64,000 nt of DNA from JAICJR01 sp036494715 (GTDB taxonomy: Bacteria; Actinomycetota; Thermoleophilia; Solirubrobacterales; Thermoleophilaceae). The stretch covers positions 25,583 through 89,582 of the forward strand of contig DASXNY010000016.1 of NCBI GenBank assembly GCA_036494715.1, in the 5' to 3' direction. The number at the start of each line of letters is the position of its first letter. Positions within the stretch are counted from its first letter, which is position 1. Under the pieces are notes generated by a model. It saw only the letters and a list, made by a program, of their open reading frames with translations, did not search any database and was not told the DNA's origin. This document shows, piece by piece, positions 8,840 to 17,824 of the stretch. A program made the position numbers and the translations under genes.

Positions 8840-10307
8840 GGTGTTCGTGCCTTCTCCGGGGGTCATCAGTCTCAGCCAGGGGCACCTGTCTGAGATCGGG
8901 CGACGCGGGCTTCCGGTGCCCGTCTACGATCGCCGCGGGCTCGCGCCGCGGATCGTCCACATTGGCGTCGGCGGCTTTCACCGCGCGCACCTCGCCGTGT
9001 ACACGCACGAGCTGGCTTCGGGCGGCGGCGATTGGGGGATCGTCGGCCTCGGGCTCCTCCCGCAGGACGCGAAGATGGCCGCCGCACTGGGGGCGCAGGA
9101 CTGTCTCTACACCCTGATCGAGAAGGGGAACGGGCCGGCCTTCGCGGAGGTGATCGGCTCGATCATCCGCTACGTGCACGCGCCGGACGATCACGACGCG
9201 GCGATTGCCACGCTCGTCGCCTCGCCTGCAACGTCGATTCTGTCGATGACCGTGACCGAGGGCGGCTACACCGAGCCACCAATTGGGCAGCCCACATCCG
9301 GGCCGGCGGCGACCTTCGATCGCCTCGCCGCCGCGCTGGCGGCCCGTCGCGAGCGCGGGGCCGGATCGCTGACGATCCTCAGTTGCGACAACCTGCCGGG
9401 CAACGGCGACGCCGCCCGCCGCGTCACGCTTTCCGCCGCCGCGCGCCTCGATCCGTCGCTGCCCGCGTGGATCGAGGGGCACTGCTCGTTCCCCAACTCG
9501 ATGGTCGACCGCATCACGCCGGCGACCGCTGACGCCGACCGCGAGTGGCTGCGCGACTCCGCCGGGGTCGACGACCGCTGGCCGGTCGTCGCCGAGCCGT
9601 TTCGGCAGTGGGTGATGCAGGACGACTTCGCAGCGGGGCGACCGCCGTGGGAAGACGTCGGGGCGCTGTTCACCGACCGCATCGACGATTGGGAGCTGTA
9701 CAAGCTACGCCTGCTCAACGCCGGGCATTCGTCCATCGCGTACCTTTCAGCGCTGGCCGGTATCACCTTCGTCCACGAGGCAATGGCGGTCCCAGTGATT
9801 CGCAAGTTCCTCGATCAGCTGCTCCATTGCGAGGCCATGCCCACGCTGGTCGAGATCCCCGGACATCCCAGGGAGGAGTACATCGCTTCGGTCCTCGAGC
9901 GGTTCTCGAACCCGGGCGTGCAGGACCAGATCGCCCGCGTATGCGTCGACGGCAGCTCGAAGTTCCCCAAGTTCCTGATCCCGACGGTCGCGCGCCAGCT
10001 CGAGGTCGGCGGACCAATCGAACGAGCCGCGGCGGCGCTGGCCGGCTGGGCGCGGTATCTCGCCGTGGAGGATCCGGCGCACCAGGCGGCCGACGCCAAC
10101 TGGGAGATGGCGCGCCGGCACGCGCTCGAAGCGAGCTCCGATCCGGTCGCCTTCCTGGAGTTCGACGCGGTGTTCCCGCCGGCGCTGAAGGAGTCGCGCC
10201 GCTTCCGACAGGCGTTCTCGACCGCGTACCTCCGGATCGCCGACGCAGGCCCGCTGGCGGCGATGCAGCCCGAGCCGGGCGTAGAGCGAACGGAAGTCAT
10301 TCCCTGA
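8838..10307 (+). CDS. Mannitol 2-dehydrogenase family protein (polyol/uronate dehydrogenase)
   Basis: Up to 489 residues; ATG 8838 is listed, but GTG 8847 is equally likely given the promoter. The N-terminal Rossmann domain has IVHIGVGGFHRAHLAVYTHE. The family's catalytic stretch KLRLLNAGHSSIAYLS supplies the Lys and the Asn/His pair used in NAD-dependent oxidation of secondary alcohols. The protein matches the long-chain mannitol/arabinitol/fructuronate dehydrogenases (about 480-500 residues). Being divergent from a sugar importer and next to a DeoR regulator, and with a fructokinase-like gene nearby, it most plausibly oxidises mannitol or sorbitol to fructose. Its stop overlaps the DeoR start by one base (TGATG). 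Confidence 0.88.
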   Translation: MVFVPSPGVISLSQGHLSEIGRRGLPVPVYDRRGLAPRIVHIGVGGFHRAHLAVYTHELASGGGDWGIVGLGLLPQDAKMAAALGAQDCLYTLIEKGNGPAFAEVIGSIIRYVHAPDDHDAAIATLVASPATSILSMTVTEGGYTEPPIGQPTSGPAATFDRLAAALAARRERGAGSLTILSCDNLPGNGDAARRVTLSAAARLDPSLPAWIEGHCSFPNSMVDRITPATADADREWLRDSAGVDDRWPVVAEPFRQWVMQDDFAAGRPPWEDVGALFTDRIDDWELYKLRLLNAGHSSIAYLSALAGITFVHEAMAVPVIRKFLDQLLHCEAMPTLVEIPGHPREEYIASVLERFSNPGVQDQIARVCVDGSSKFPKFLIPTVARQLEVGGPIERAAAALAGWARYLAVEDPAHQAADANWEMARRHALEASSDPVAFLEFDAVFPPALKESRRFRQAFSTAYLRIADAGPLAAMQPEPGVERTEVIP

Positions 10308-11092
10308 TGGCCTCCCGGGGCAACGGCAGCCGGCTCCAGCACGATCGCCAGCACGCGATCTACATGCTCGCCCTGCGCCAGGGCTCGGTCGATGTGGCGG
10401 ACCTCGCGGACCGCTACGGCGTCACGACCGAGACGATCCGCCGCGACCTCTCCGACATGCAAAAGCGGCAGCTGCTTCGCCGCGTCCACGGCGGCGCGAT
10501 TCCCATTGAGCAGATGACGCACGAGCCGCTCGTTGAGGCGCGCGACATGGTCAACGCCGAAGAGAAGCTGCGCATCGCGACAATGGCCATCGCCGAGATC
10601 CCCGAGCGCGGCTCGGTGATCATCGACTCCGGGTCAACCGGCCAGCGTTTGGCCCAAGTCTTCCCGGTCGACCGCGACATCCACGTGGTTACGAACTCGC
10701 TCCTCAGTGCCCTCACGCTCAGCCGCCGCGGCCTTCGCGAGCTCACCGTGCTGGGTGGAGCCGTGCGCACGAAACGGCACGCCATGGTCGACGACACGAC
10801 GCGTGAGGAGCTCCAGTCCATGGTCATCGACGTGCTGTTCATGAGCTGCGACGGCCTGTCGTTCCAGCACGGCCTCACGACGCCGTACCGCGAGGAGCAC
10901 ATGATCAAGCGGGCCATGATCCAGCGCGCGCGCCGGGTGGTCGCAATGGTGGACCACTCCAAGTTCGGTAACGCGCAGATGTTCAGCTTCGCGGCACTAG
11001 ACGAGCTCGACATGCTCATCACCGACACGCGGGCGGACCCCGACGCCGTCGACATCCTCACCAGCGAGGGCATCTCGGTCCGCTGTGCCTGA
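10307..11092 (+). CDS. DeoR-family transcriptional regulator
   Basis: 261 residues. The N-terminal winged HTH has VDVADLADRYGVTTETIRRD and the family's LLRRVHGGAI. The C-terminal DeoR sugar-phosphate sensor shows IIDSGSTGQRLAQ, VVTNSLLSALTL and LGGAV (a NagB-like fold). Members bind phosphorylated sugars and usually repress adjacent carbohydrate genes. Its start overlaps the dehydrogenase stop, so it is co-translated and probably autoregulates this polyol locus, including the divergent importer. The effector is unknown; fructose phosphate would fit the neighbours. Confidence 0.92.
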   Translation: MASRGNGSRLQHDRQHAIYMLALRQGSVDVADLADRYGVTTETIRRDLSDMQKRQLLRRVHGGAIPIEQMTHEPLVEARDMVNAEEKLRIATMAIAEIPERGSVIIDSGSTGQRLAQVFPVDRDIHVVTNSLLSALTLSRRGLRELTVLGGAVRTKRHAMVDDTTREELQSMVIDVLFMSCDGLSFQHGLTTPYREEHMIKRAMIQRARRVVAMVDHSKFGNAQMFSFAALDELDMLITDTRADPDAVDILTSEGISVRCA

Positions 11093-11879
11093 TTCGGGCG
11101 AAGCTCCGGCCCCCGTCGAGCTGGAGGCGCTCGCGGCGACCACGGCGCAGACCGCGGGGGCGCTCGTCGCCGCGGCATACGGCCGGCCCCACCGCGTTGA
11201 TCGGAAGTCCTCCCCGACCGATGTGGTCACGCAGACCGACTTGCGCGCCGAGGATCTCATCAGGCGGCACCTGCTCAATGCCACATCCCGGGCCGGGATC
11301 CTCGGCGAGGAGGGCAAGGCCACGGCGCCTACCGCGCGATTGCAGTGGGTGATCGACCCGCTCGACGGAACCGTCAACTTCCTCTACGGCGTGCCGCTTT
11401 TCGCCGTCAGCATCGCGGCCGCGATCGATGGCGAGGTGGTGGCCGGCGCCGTGATCGACGTCCTACGCAACGAGCTCTTCACTGCGCGTCTGGGTGGCGG
11501 GGCGCGACTCGACGGCGAGCCGATCGGGGTGTCGGAATGCGCCGCGCTGCCGGGTGCGCTGGTGACGACAGGGTTCTCCTACCACGCCGAACGGCGGGCG
11601 CTGCAGGGCGAGGTGGCCAACCGCGTTCTCTACCGGGCCCGCGACCTTCGCTGCTTCGGGTCGGCTGCACTCGAGCTCTGCTGGGTCGCCGCCGGGCGAG
11701 TGGACGCGTACTTCCAGCGCGACACGGAGATCTGGGACCGCGCGGCAGGCGCGCTCATCGCCGCGGAGGCAGGGGCCCGCACGGAGCTGCCGTGCCCCGA
11801 GAACGACGACCTCGTGATCGCCGCCGCCCCGCGCATTTTCGACGACCTCTGGACGGTCGTTCAGTCCGACGCGGCCTGA
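11085..11879 (+). CDS. Inositol-monophosphatase-family phosphatase
   Basis: 264 residues from GTG 11085, overlapping the DeoR gene by eight bases. All Mg-binding motifs are present: GILGEEGK, WVIDPLDGTVNF and WDRAAGALIAAEAGA. Family members hydrolyse sugar phosphates such as inositol-1-phosphate, fructose-1,6-bisphosphate or histidinol phosphate. In this operon a sugar-phosphate phosphatase role is the best guess. The 3' end overlaps the convergent APH-like gene by 19 bases. Confidence 0.9.
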   Translation: MPDSGEAPAPVELEALAATTAQTAGALVAAAYGRPHRVDRKSSPTDVVTQTDLRAEDLIRRHLLNATSRAGILGEEGKATAPTARLQWVIDPLDGTVNFLYGVPLFAVSIAAAIDGEVVAGAVIDVLRNELFTARLGGGARLDGEPIGVSECAALPGALVTTGFSYHAERRALQGEVANRVLYRARDLRCFGSAALELCWVAAGRVDAYFQRDTEIWDRAAGALIAAEAGARTELPCPENDDLVIAAAPRIFDDLWTVVQSDAA

Positions 11880-12682
11880 ACGCCGGCGGCGGCAAAGCGC
11901 GTCCACACGTCGAGCAGCGGACCGCTCGGCACCCCCTCGGCCAGGCGGCCCACCGCGCTCACGGCTTGCCAGCGAGCAAGGAGCTCATGGTCGATTTCCA
12001 GGTGCTCCTCCAAGCGAGCGAGGTACGCGTCGGTGAGCGCTCCCAGAGTCGCCCGGTCCGAGCCCGGAAGGTGCTGAGGCGGGGTCGACCCGTCGCTGAG
12101 CAGGGTCAGCGACGAGCGCGCGATATCCGCGATCGGGTCGCCGCGTGAGGCGTCGAACCAGTCGACGATCACCGGACCGTCGGGCCCGACGATCACGTTG
12201 CTCGGATGCAGGTCGCCGTGGCAGAGCCGCGGAGTGCCCACCTGGCGCGGCATGAAATCGAGTGCGCGGGCGAAGGACGGGTCGCGCGTCGCCGCGGTCC
12301 GGCGGATCTTGCTCAGCAGCCGGTCACGCTGGCGAGGCAGCGTCACCGGCGGCACGAGCTCGAACAGTCCGAGCTGGATGTCCGCGAGCAACTGGCCGAG
12401 CGCCGAGCTGAGGTCCGGGCGGTCCACCACGAGCTGCCACATCGAGGTGCCCTCCACGCGTTCCCAGACACTCGCTGTGCGTCCGCCCACCTGCTCGATG
12501 CCGAGCAGCCTCGGCGCGGGCGCGCCGGCCGCGCGAGCGGCCTCGGCGTAGCGCGCCTCGTAGTCGATCCAGCCTTCCGGGGTCGACGGCACCGGTATCT
12601 TGACGACCGCGTGTTGGCCGAAGGCATGCACGGTGGAGCGCGTGCCGCGGGCGACGACGTCACCGGGGAGTGTGGCCTTCAC
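11861..12682 (-). CDS. APH-like (aminoglycoside phosphotransferase fold) kinase
   Basis: 273 residues from GTG 12682; an in-frame TTG at 12709 would add nine. The catalytic loop HGDLHPSNVIV and the metal-binding VDWFDASRGDPIADIARS are intact, so it should be an active small-molecule kinase. The family includes choline, fructosamine, methylthioribose and antibiotic kinases, and the substrate cannot be told from sequence. It is encoded 48 bases after the PfkB kinase, on the same strand. Confidence 0.85.
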   Translation of the reverse strand: MKATLPGDVVARGTRSTVHAFGQHAVVKIPVPSTPEGWIDYEARYAEAARAAGAPAPRLLGIEQVGGRTASVWERVEGTSMWQLVVDRPDLSSALGQLLADIQLGLFELVPPVTLPRQRDRLLSKIRRTAATRDPSFARALDFMPRQVGTPRLCHGDLHPSNVIVGPDGPVIVDWFDASRGDPIADIARSSLTLLSDGSTPPQHLPGSDRATLGALTDAYLARLEEHLEIDHELLARWQAVSAVGRLAEGVPSGPLLDVWTRFAAAGVQAASD

Positions 12683-12730
12683 AGGTGGTTGCCTTGCGAT
12701 CGATTGCAACGTACCACCCCGAGCGAGCGC

Positions 12731-13666
12731 TCAGACCGACGATCTGTCCTCACCGGAAGTCACTTCCACTAGCCGCGGTGGGTCAGCACCGGCGCGCTCG
12801 GTTGATCGCGCCGCAACGGTCGCGCCAAGTCGAGCGGCCTCTTCCATCGACGGCAGCGCGCCGAGCAGCTCGCGGTCAAAACCATGGCCTGCGCACCAGG
12901 CCAGAAGCCCCGCGCAGAAGGCGTCCCCCGCGCCGACCGTGTCGACCACCCGGGCTCGGGGTGGCGTCACTCGTGACTCGCCCTCAGGCGTGAAGAGCAG
13001 TACGTCGGAGGGGCCATTCGTGACGACCACGCAGCGCGTGCGACCCAGGAGCAGCGCGCGCGCCGACTCCGCCATGGTGACCCCGGGGGTGAGGTACGCC
13101 AGATCGTCGCTGCTCACCTTGATCAGGTCGGCTCGCGTCAGCACACGGTCGATCCGCCGCCGCCACGGGCTGGGATCGTCGAGCACGTCCGGCCGCCAGT
13201 TGGGATCGACCGCAACCAGCACGTCGTCGGACACCGCCTCGACCATGCACTCGATCGCATCGCCGACGGGTTCGAGCGCGAGCCCAAGCGTGCCTACATG
13301 TAGTGCCCGAGGCGCGACCGCGCTGAGGGCGGCGAGCGCCGCGTCGCTCGTCAACGACGCGGCGGCTGTGCCCTCCGTGTAGAAGCGATACCGAGCGCTC
13401 CCCGCGCCGTCCAGCTCGGCCACCGCGAGCGTGGTGGGTCTCCCGCTCTGCACCACCTGGCTGACGTCCACCCCGTCCCGGACGAGCGCCTCACGCAGCA
13501 CGGTTCCGAACCGGTCGCTCGACACCGCTCCCAAAAAGGCGCACGTCACCTCCAGGCGCGCCAAACCGCGCGCAACGTTGAAAGGCCCTCCGCCCGGCCG
13601 CGGCACAAGCGTCCCGCCTGCGCCAGGCATCAGATCGATCAAACTCTCGCCGGCGACGGCGATCAT
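12731..13666 (-). CDS. PfkB-family carbohydrate kinase (fructokinase-like)
   Basis: 311 residues from ATG 13666, chosen because MIAVAGESLIDLMP is the standard PfkB N-terminus; the open frame upstream overlaps AlkA. Signature 1 is GGGPFNVARGLARL and signature 2 is DTVGAGDAFCAGLLAW, with the catalytic Asp in GAGD. Strong resemblance to fructokinases fits phosphorylation of the fructose made by the mannitol-type dehydrogenase. It begins 31 bases after the AlkA stop in a run of four minus-strand genes (ligase, alkA, pfkB, APH-like). Confidence 0.9.
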   Translation of the reverse strand: MIAVAGESLIDLMPGAGGTLVPRPGGGPFNVARGLARLEVTCAFLGAVSSDRFGTVLREALVRDGVDVSQVVQSGRPTTLAVAELDGAGSARYRFYTEGTAAASLTSDAALAALSAVAPRALHVGTLGLALEPVGDAIECMVEAVSDDVLVAVDPNWRPDVLDDPSPWRRRIDRVLTRADLIKVSSDDLAYLTPGVTMAESARALLLGRTRCVVVTNGPSDVLLFTPEGESRVTPPRARVVDTVGAGDAFCAGLLAWCAGHGFDRELLGALPSMEEAARLGATVAARSTERAGADPPRLVEVTSGEDRSSV

Positions 13667-13697
13667 TGGGCGCCCCGTGCTGCGCAGGCGGCGCGGC

Positions 13698-14360
13698 TCA
13701 CGACTCAGTGCTCGAGTAGAGGTACGCGGCGGCGAGCGTGCGCCACGGCCGGAAGCGCTCACCGACGGCGTCGACCTCGTCGATCGACGCCGGAGGATCG
13801 AGCCCCCAGATCCGCTCGACCGCGCGGCGGAGGGCGAGGTCGGCGGCGGGCCAGATGTCGGGCCGGCGCAGCGCGAGCATCAGCACTCCGTCGGCAGTGA
13901 ACCGGCCGACGCCCTTGACCTGGGTGAGTAGGTCCCGGGCCGCGTCGTCGTCGAGGGTGCTCAGCCGATCGAGGTCGAGGCGCCCATCTTCGAGGCGCGC
14001 GGCGAGGTCGTGCAGGTACGCCGCCTTGGCGCGGGACATGCCGATGCCGCGCAATCTGTCGGCATCGGTGGCGAGCAGCTCGGCCGGTGTGGGCATCCGG
14101 CCCCCGTGGAGCGCATTGAGCCGGCCCAGGATCGCCGCCGCCGATGCGAGCGAGAGCTGCTGGCCGATCACCTGCAGCACGAGTGCTCCCCAGAGGTCGC
14201 TCGGCAAGCCGTCGAACAGAAGGTCGGGGTCGAGAGCGGGTTCCGCGTCGACCAGCTCCGCTATCCGCGGGTCCGCCGCGCGCAGCACTTCGCGCCCGCT
14301 CGTCCAGCGGTCAACGGCCGCTCGCGCCCCGCCGCGATCGGGGGCGGGGGCCTTGCTCAC
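13698..14360 (-). CDS. alkA: DNA-3-methyladenine glycosylase II (AlkA-like, HhH-GPD)
   Basis: 220 residues from GTG 14360, whose GTGA overlaps the ligase stop. HhH-GPD features are VLQVIGQQLSLASAAAI, the hairpin LLTQVKGVGRFTADGVLML and the catalytic Asp in WPAADLALRRAV. It excises alkylated bases (3-methyladenine, 7-methylguanine) to start base-excision repair. It lacks the Ada-like N-terminal domains found in some actinobacterial fusions. Translational coupling to a DNA ligase suggests a small repair operon. Confidence 0.88.
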   Translation of the reverse strand: MSKAPAPDRGGARAAVDRWTSGREVLRAADPRIAELVDAEPALDPDLLFDGLPSDLWGALVLQVIGQQLSLASAAAILGRLNALHGGRMPTPAELLATDADRLRGIGMSRAKAAYLHDLAARLEDGRLDLDRLSTLDDDAARDLLTQVKGVGRFTADGVLMLALRRPDIWPAADLALRRAVERIWGLDPPASIDEVDAVGERFRPWRTLAAAYLYSSTES

Positions 14361-15304
14361 CGGGACCGCTCCCGGACGACATCGGCCGGGGGCTTGTCGT
14401 CGCGCAACCCGAGAAAGCGCGGCTGCCGCAGCCGACCGTCGTTGGTCCACTCGGCGAAGCCGATTTGCGCGACGAGCTCGGGCCGGGTCCAATGCACGCC
14501 GCGGGGGACCGGTCGCACATCGACAAACGGCGTCTCGGACGTCTCCAGCTTGCGCAGTCGTGCGCCGAGCGTGCGCAGCGTCGCCGCGGTGTACCCGGTC
14601 CCGACCTTGCCGGCGTATCTAAGCGAGCCATCCTCGTAATAGCCCACGAGCAGCGCCCCGAAATCCGTCCGGCTCCCGGCGGGATCGGTGTAACCGCCGA
14701 CCACGAGCTCCTGCTCCCAGACGCACTTCAGCTTCAGCCAGTCCCGCGAGCGGCCGGCGACGTACGGCGCCGCGGCACGCTTGGCGATCAGCCCTTCCCA
14801 GCCCGCCCGGCACGCCTGCGCGAACCGCCCTTGCGAATCGTCGTTCCACGCTTCGCTGAGCTGCAACGCCGCGCTCGGCCGGATCGCCTCCGTGAGGCGC
14901 GCCCGGCGCTCGAGCAGAGGGCTGCCTCTGAGGTCATCGCCATCGAGCTCGAGCAGGTCGAAGACACAGAAGACCACCGGATACGCGGCCACCCGCTCCC
15001 CCGAGGGGTTCGTGACCCCGAGGCGCTGCTGGAGCCGGCTGAACGACGTCGCCTCCCCCTTGAACGCGACCACCTCGCCGTCGAGCAGAAGCTCCCGGTT
15101 CCGCTGGCCGGCCAGCGCGGCGCTCACCTCTGGATACGTGTTGGTGAGGTCCTTGGCCGTGCGCGACTCGAGCCGCACGTCGCCGCCGTCCTTGCGCGCG
15201 ACGCAGCGCTCACCGTCGAACTTGCGCTCCAGCAGCCAGTCGTCTCCGAAGTCGCGACGGTCGGTGAGGGTCGCAAGCATCACTGCGGTTGGCATGGCCG
15301 ACAT
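14357..15304 (-). CDS. ATP-dependent DNA ligase (LigC/LigD ligase-domain type)
   Basis: 315 residues from ATG 15304 (ATG 15295 is an alternative; neither has a clear SD). The nucleotidyltransferase motifs are in order: ERKFDGER with adenylation Lys28, LLLDGEVVAF, EGLIAKR and WLKLK. A C-terminal OB fold ends in FAEWTNDGRLRQPRFLGLR, as in LigD ligase domains. No polymerase or phosphoesterase domain is attached, so it is a stand-alone ligase resembling mycobacterial LigC. Role: ATP-dependent nick sealing in excision or end-joining repair. Confidence 0.9.
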   Translation of the reverse strand: MSAMPTAVMLATLTDRRDFGDDWLLERKFDGERCVARKDGGDVRLESRTAKDLTNTYPEVSAALAGQRNRELLLDGEVVAFKGEATSFSRLQQRLGVTNPSGERVAAYPVVFCVFDLLELDGDDLRGSPLLERRARLTEAIRPSAALQLSEAWNDDSQGRFAQACRAGWEGLIAKRAAAPYVAGRSRDWLKLKCVWEQELVVGGYTDPAGSRTDFGALLVGYYEDGSLRYAGKVGTGYTAATLRTLGARLRKLETSETPFVDVRPVPRGVHWTRPELVAQIGFAEWTNDGRLRQPRFLGLRDDKPPADVVRERSR

Positions 15305-15373
15305 CGTCCCAAGCGCAAGGCGAAACCGCTTGCCAGGTTTCGCTACGGAGTTCTTTTGGGACCATCCGGGGTG

Positions 15374-15766
15374 ATGCCTGAACCGTTTACGAAGGTCAAC
15401 TTGGGGGCGGTGGAGGACGTGGCGCCGGGTAACGGGTTCGGCCACCGCTGGGAAGCGCGTGTTGCTCGCGACGCCCTCGCCGCGCAGCAGACGGGTGTCA
15501 CGCTGTTTCGCCTGCTCCCCGGCAAGCGCAGCCCGTTCACGCATCGCCACACCGACGCCGAGGAGGTCTACGTCGTCCTTGGCGGAAGCGGCCGAGTCAA
15601 GCTCGACGACCAGGTCTTGGACGTCGGTCCGCTCGACTCCATACGCGTGGCGCCCACCATCGCGCGGGCATTCGAGGCCGGGGAGGATGGCCTCGAGTTC
15701 CTCGCCTTTGGTCCTCATCACTCAGGGGACGGCGAGCCGGTGGAGGACCCCTGGACGGAGGAGTAG
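15374..15766 (+). CDS. Cupin-domain protein
   Basis: 130 residues from ATG 15374 (GTG 15371 directly precedes). A single cupin-2 barrel is visible: PFTHRHTDAEEVYVVLGGSG is the metal-binding motif HxHxxxxEE, and the second motif region is GPLDSIRVAPTIARAFEAG. Small stand-alone cupins bind a metal and act as isomerases, dioxygenases or sensors. Nothing in the neighbourhood fixes the substrate. It is divergent from the ligase gene and ends ten bases from the convergent phosphotriesterase-like gene. Confidence 0.8.
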   Translation: MPEPFTKVNLGAVEDVAPGNGFGHRWEARVARDALAAQQTGVTLFRLLPGKRSPFTHRHTDAEEVYVVLGGSGRVKLDDQVLDVGPLDSIRVAPTIARAFEAGEDGLEFLAFGPHHSGDGEPVEDPWTEE

Positions 15767-15776
15767 GGACCGCGGG

Positions 15777-16784
15777 CTAGTAGGCGCCGTCGCCCGCCGC
15801 CTCGAAGATGCGGCGGGGGTTGGCCACCATCATCTGGTCGATCTGGGCATCGCTCACGCCGAGCTCGCGCAGCATGTCGAGGCCGACGTCCGACAGCCAG
15901 GTCCACGTGCCCCGCTCGCGTGCGATTTCGTCGACAAGCTCGGGCGGCTCGAGGTCCGAGAACGCGGTCTGGTCGTGGGCCAGCACGATCCGCTCCGCGT
16001 GGCCGCGCGCGCAGAGGTCAGCGACCCAGCCGAGCCGCACCTCGTCGCGCTCCATCGGCGGCCCGGCGGGCGGGCGGAAGCCGAACGAGTCGAAGCCGAC
16101 GAGCGAGCCGTTCAGGATCACCTGCTCGATCTTCCCGACCTCGTCGGGCGGGGTGCGATCGATGTGGCCGACGACGACGCGCCCGAGGTCGACGCCCTCA
16201 TCCGCGAGCAGGCGCTGCTGCTCGAGACCGATCGCCGCGCCGTTGGTGTGGGTGAAGATCGGCGCGCCGGTGCGGCGGTGGGCGCGGGCGGCGGCGCGGA
16301 TCGCCTCTTCCACGCCCGGCGTGATGCCCGGCGCGTCGGCCACGCACTTGATCACCGCGGCCCTCACCCCGGTGCCGGGGATGCCCTCCTCGACGTCACG
16401 GATCATGAAGTCCTCGATCTGCTCGCGGCGGCCCTCGAACTGGCGGCCGTGCGCGCGGAAGAGGACGTGCAGTGGCAGGTCGCTCCAGGTGTAGAGCCCG
16501 GTGCAGACCAGGATGTTCACCGGGCTGCGCTCGGCGACGCGCTTGATCAGCGCCACGTCGCGCCCGACTCCCACCATCGTGCGGTCGACGAGCGTCTGCA
16601 CGCCGTGGCGCGCCGCCTCCTCGAGCTTCGCGACGGCGTCGTCCACGCGCGCGTCGACGTCGCCGAAGCGGTCGGGCCAGTTGAGCCGCGTCTCCGCGTC
16701 GATCAGGAAGATGTGCTCGGTGAGCAGCGTGAAGCCGAGCTCGCTCGGGTCCACGCTCGCGCCGCTCGCGGTGGCTACTTCCAC
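15777..16784 (-). CDS. Phosphotriesterase-like metal-dependent hydrolase with altered HxH motif
   Basis: 335 residues, TIM-barrel amidohydrolase superfamily, PTE-related. Visible ligands are the carboxylated-Lys region AAVIKCVADAP, PIFTHTNGA, VVVGHIDRTP and VLAHDQTAF. The usual first-strand motif HxH (normally HEHL/F) reads TEHIF, so the first His is Thr. The family hydrolyses lactones or phosphotriesters; loss of one ligand may change metal occupancy. It is the last gene of a four-gene run behind amidohydrolase, DUF59 protein and alcohol dehydrogenase (11-base gap). Confidence 0.8.
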   Translation of the reverse strand: MEVATASGASVDPSELGFTLLTEHIFLIDAETRLNWPDRFGDVDARVDDAVAKLEEAARHGVQTLVDRTMVGVGRDVALIKRVAERSPVNILVCTGLYTWSDLPLHVLFRAHGRQFEGRREQIEDFMIRDVEEGIPGTGVRAAVIKCVADAPGITPGVEEAIRAAARAHRRTGAPIFTHTNGAAIGLEQQRLLADEGVDLGRVVVGHIDRTPPDEVGKIEQVILNGSLVGFDSFGFRPPAGPPMERDEVRLGWVADLCARGHAERIVLAHDQTAFSDLEPPELVDEIARERGTWTWLSDVGLDMLRELGVSDAQIDQMMVANPRRIFEAAGDGAY

Positions 16785-16795
16785 GGCGCGGAAGC

Positions 16796-17824
16796 CTATG
16801 CGGGAATCAGGATTCCCCGTCCCTGGAGGCGGCCGGCGTCGAGGTCTGCCATCGCGTCGTTGATCGCGTCGAGCGGGTAGGTCGAGGTGTGCAACGTCAC
16901 CTTTCCCTGCGCGGTCAGCGTCATCAGCTCCTCCAGGTCCGTGTAGGTGCCGACGAGGTTCCCGATGAACGAGATCTCGCGCGAGATCACGTCGATCGTC
17001 GGGATGTTGATGTTCTCGCCATAGCCGATCACGTAGTAGAAGCCGCCGTCGCGCACCATCGCGATGCCGTCCTCGATCGCCCCCTTCTCACCCACGAAGT
17101 CGATGATCGCTTCGGCGCCGAGCCCGTCGGTGAGTTCGCGGACCTTGTCCACGTGCGCGCCGTCGACCTTGATCGCGTGGTCGGCGCCGGTCTCGCCCGC
17201 CAGCGCAAGCGCCGCTTCGGACGGATCGATCACCACCACCTCGGCGGCGGTCATCGCCTTCAGGCACTGGATGCCGATGTGGCCGAGCCCGCCCGCGCCG
17301 ATCACGACGGCGCGCGTGCCGGGGCCTAGCACCGGGATCGACTTCTTGACGGCGTGGATCGCTGTGAGGCCGGCGTCGGCCAGCGCGGCGATGTCCTTCG
17401 GCTCGAGGGCCGGGTCGAGCTTGACGACCGAGCGCGCAGAGGTCTTGAGCAAGTCCGCGAAGCCGCCGTCGCGGTCGATACCAGGGAACGAGCCGTTGAG
17501 GCAGTGCATGTCATCGCCTGCGCGGCAGGGGCCACACTGGCCGCACGAGATGTACGGGTGCACGATCACGGTGTCTCCGACCTCGACGTTCGTCACCGCC
17601 GCGCCGACAGCGTGGACCCAGCCGGCGTTCTCGTGGCCGGGCGTGTACGGCAGCTTGACCCCTGACTTCTCCGCCCACTGCCCCTCTTGGATGTGGAGGT
17701 CGGTGCGGCAGAGCCCGGCCGCGCCGATGCGGACGATCACGTCGAGCGGGCCGTCGGCGTTCGGCTCGGCCACCTCATCGAGCTTCAGCGCCTCCCGGTA
17801 GGCGTGCAGCCTCGCCGCCTTCAT
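16796..17824 (-). CDS. Zinc-dependent alcohol dehydrogenase, NAD(P)-type
   Basis: 342 residues, medium-chain dehydrogenase. The catalytic zinc region is LCRTDLHIQEG and GHENAGWV, the structural zinc tetrad is CGQCGPCRAGDDMHC, and the Rossmann motif is VIGAGGLGHIGIQ. It overlaps the DUF59 gene by four bases. In propane-oxidation clusters an ADH of this kind follows the DUF59 gene and oxidises the alcohol made by the monooxygenase. Here no monooxygenase is present, so the substrate is open. Confidence 0.92.
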   Translation of the reverse strand: MKAARLHAYREALKLDEVAEPNADGPLDVIVRIGAAGLCRTDLHIQEGQWAEKSGVKLPYTPGHENAGWVHAVGAAVTNVEVGDTVIVHPYISCGQCGPCRAGDDMHCLNGSFPGIDRDGGFADLLKTSARSVVKLDPALEPKDIAALADAGLTAIHAVKKSIPVLGPGTRAVVIGAGGLGHIGIQCLKAMTAAEVVVIDPSEAALALAGETGADHAIKVDGAHVDKVRELTDGLGAEAIIDFVGEKGAIEDGIAMVRDGGFYYVIGYGENINIPTIDVISREISFIGNLVGTYTDLEELMTLTAQGKVTLHTSTYPLDAINDAMADLDAGRLQGRGILIPA

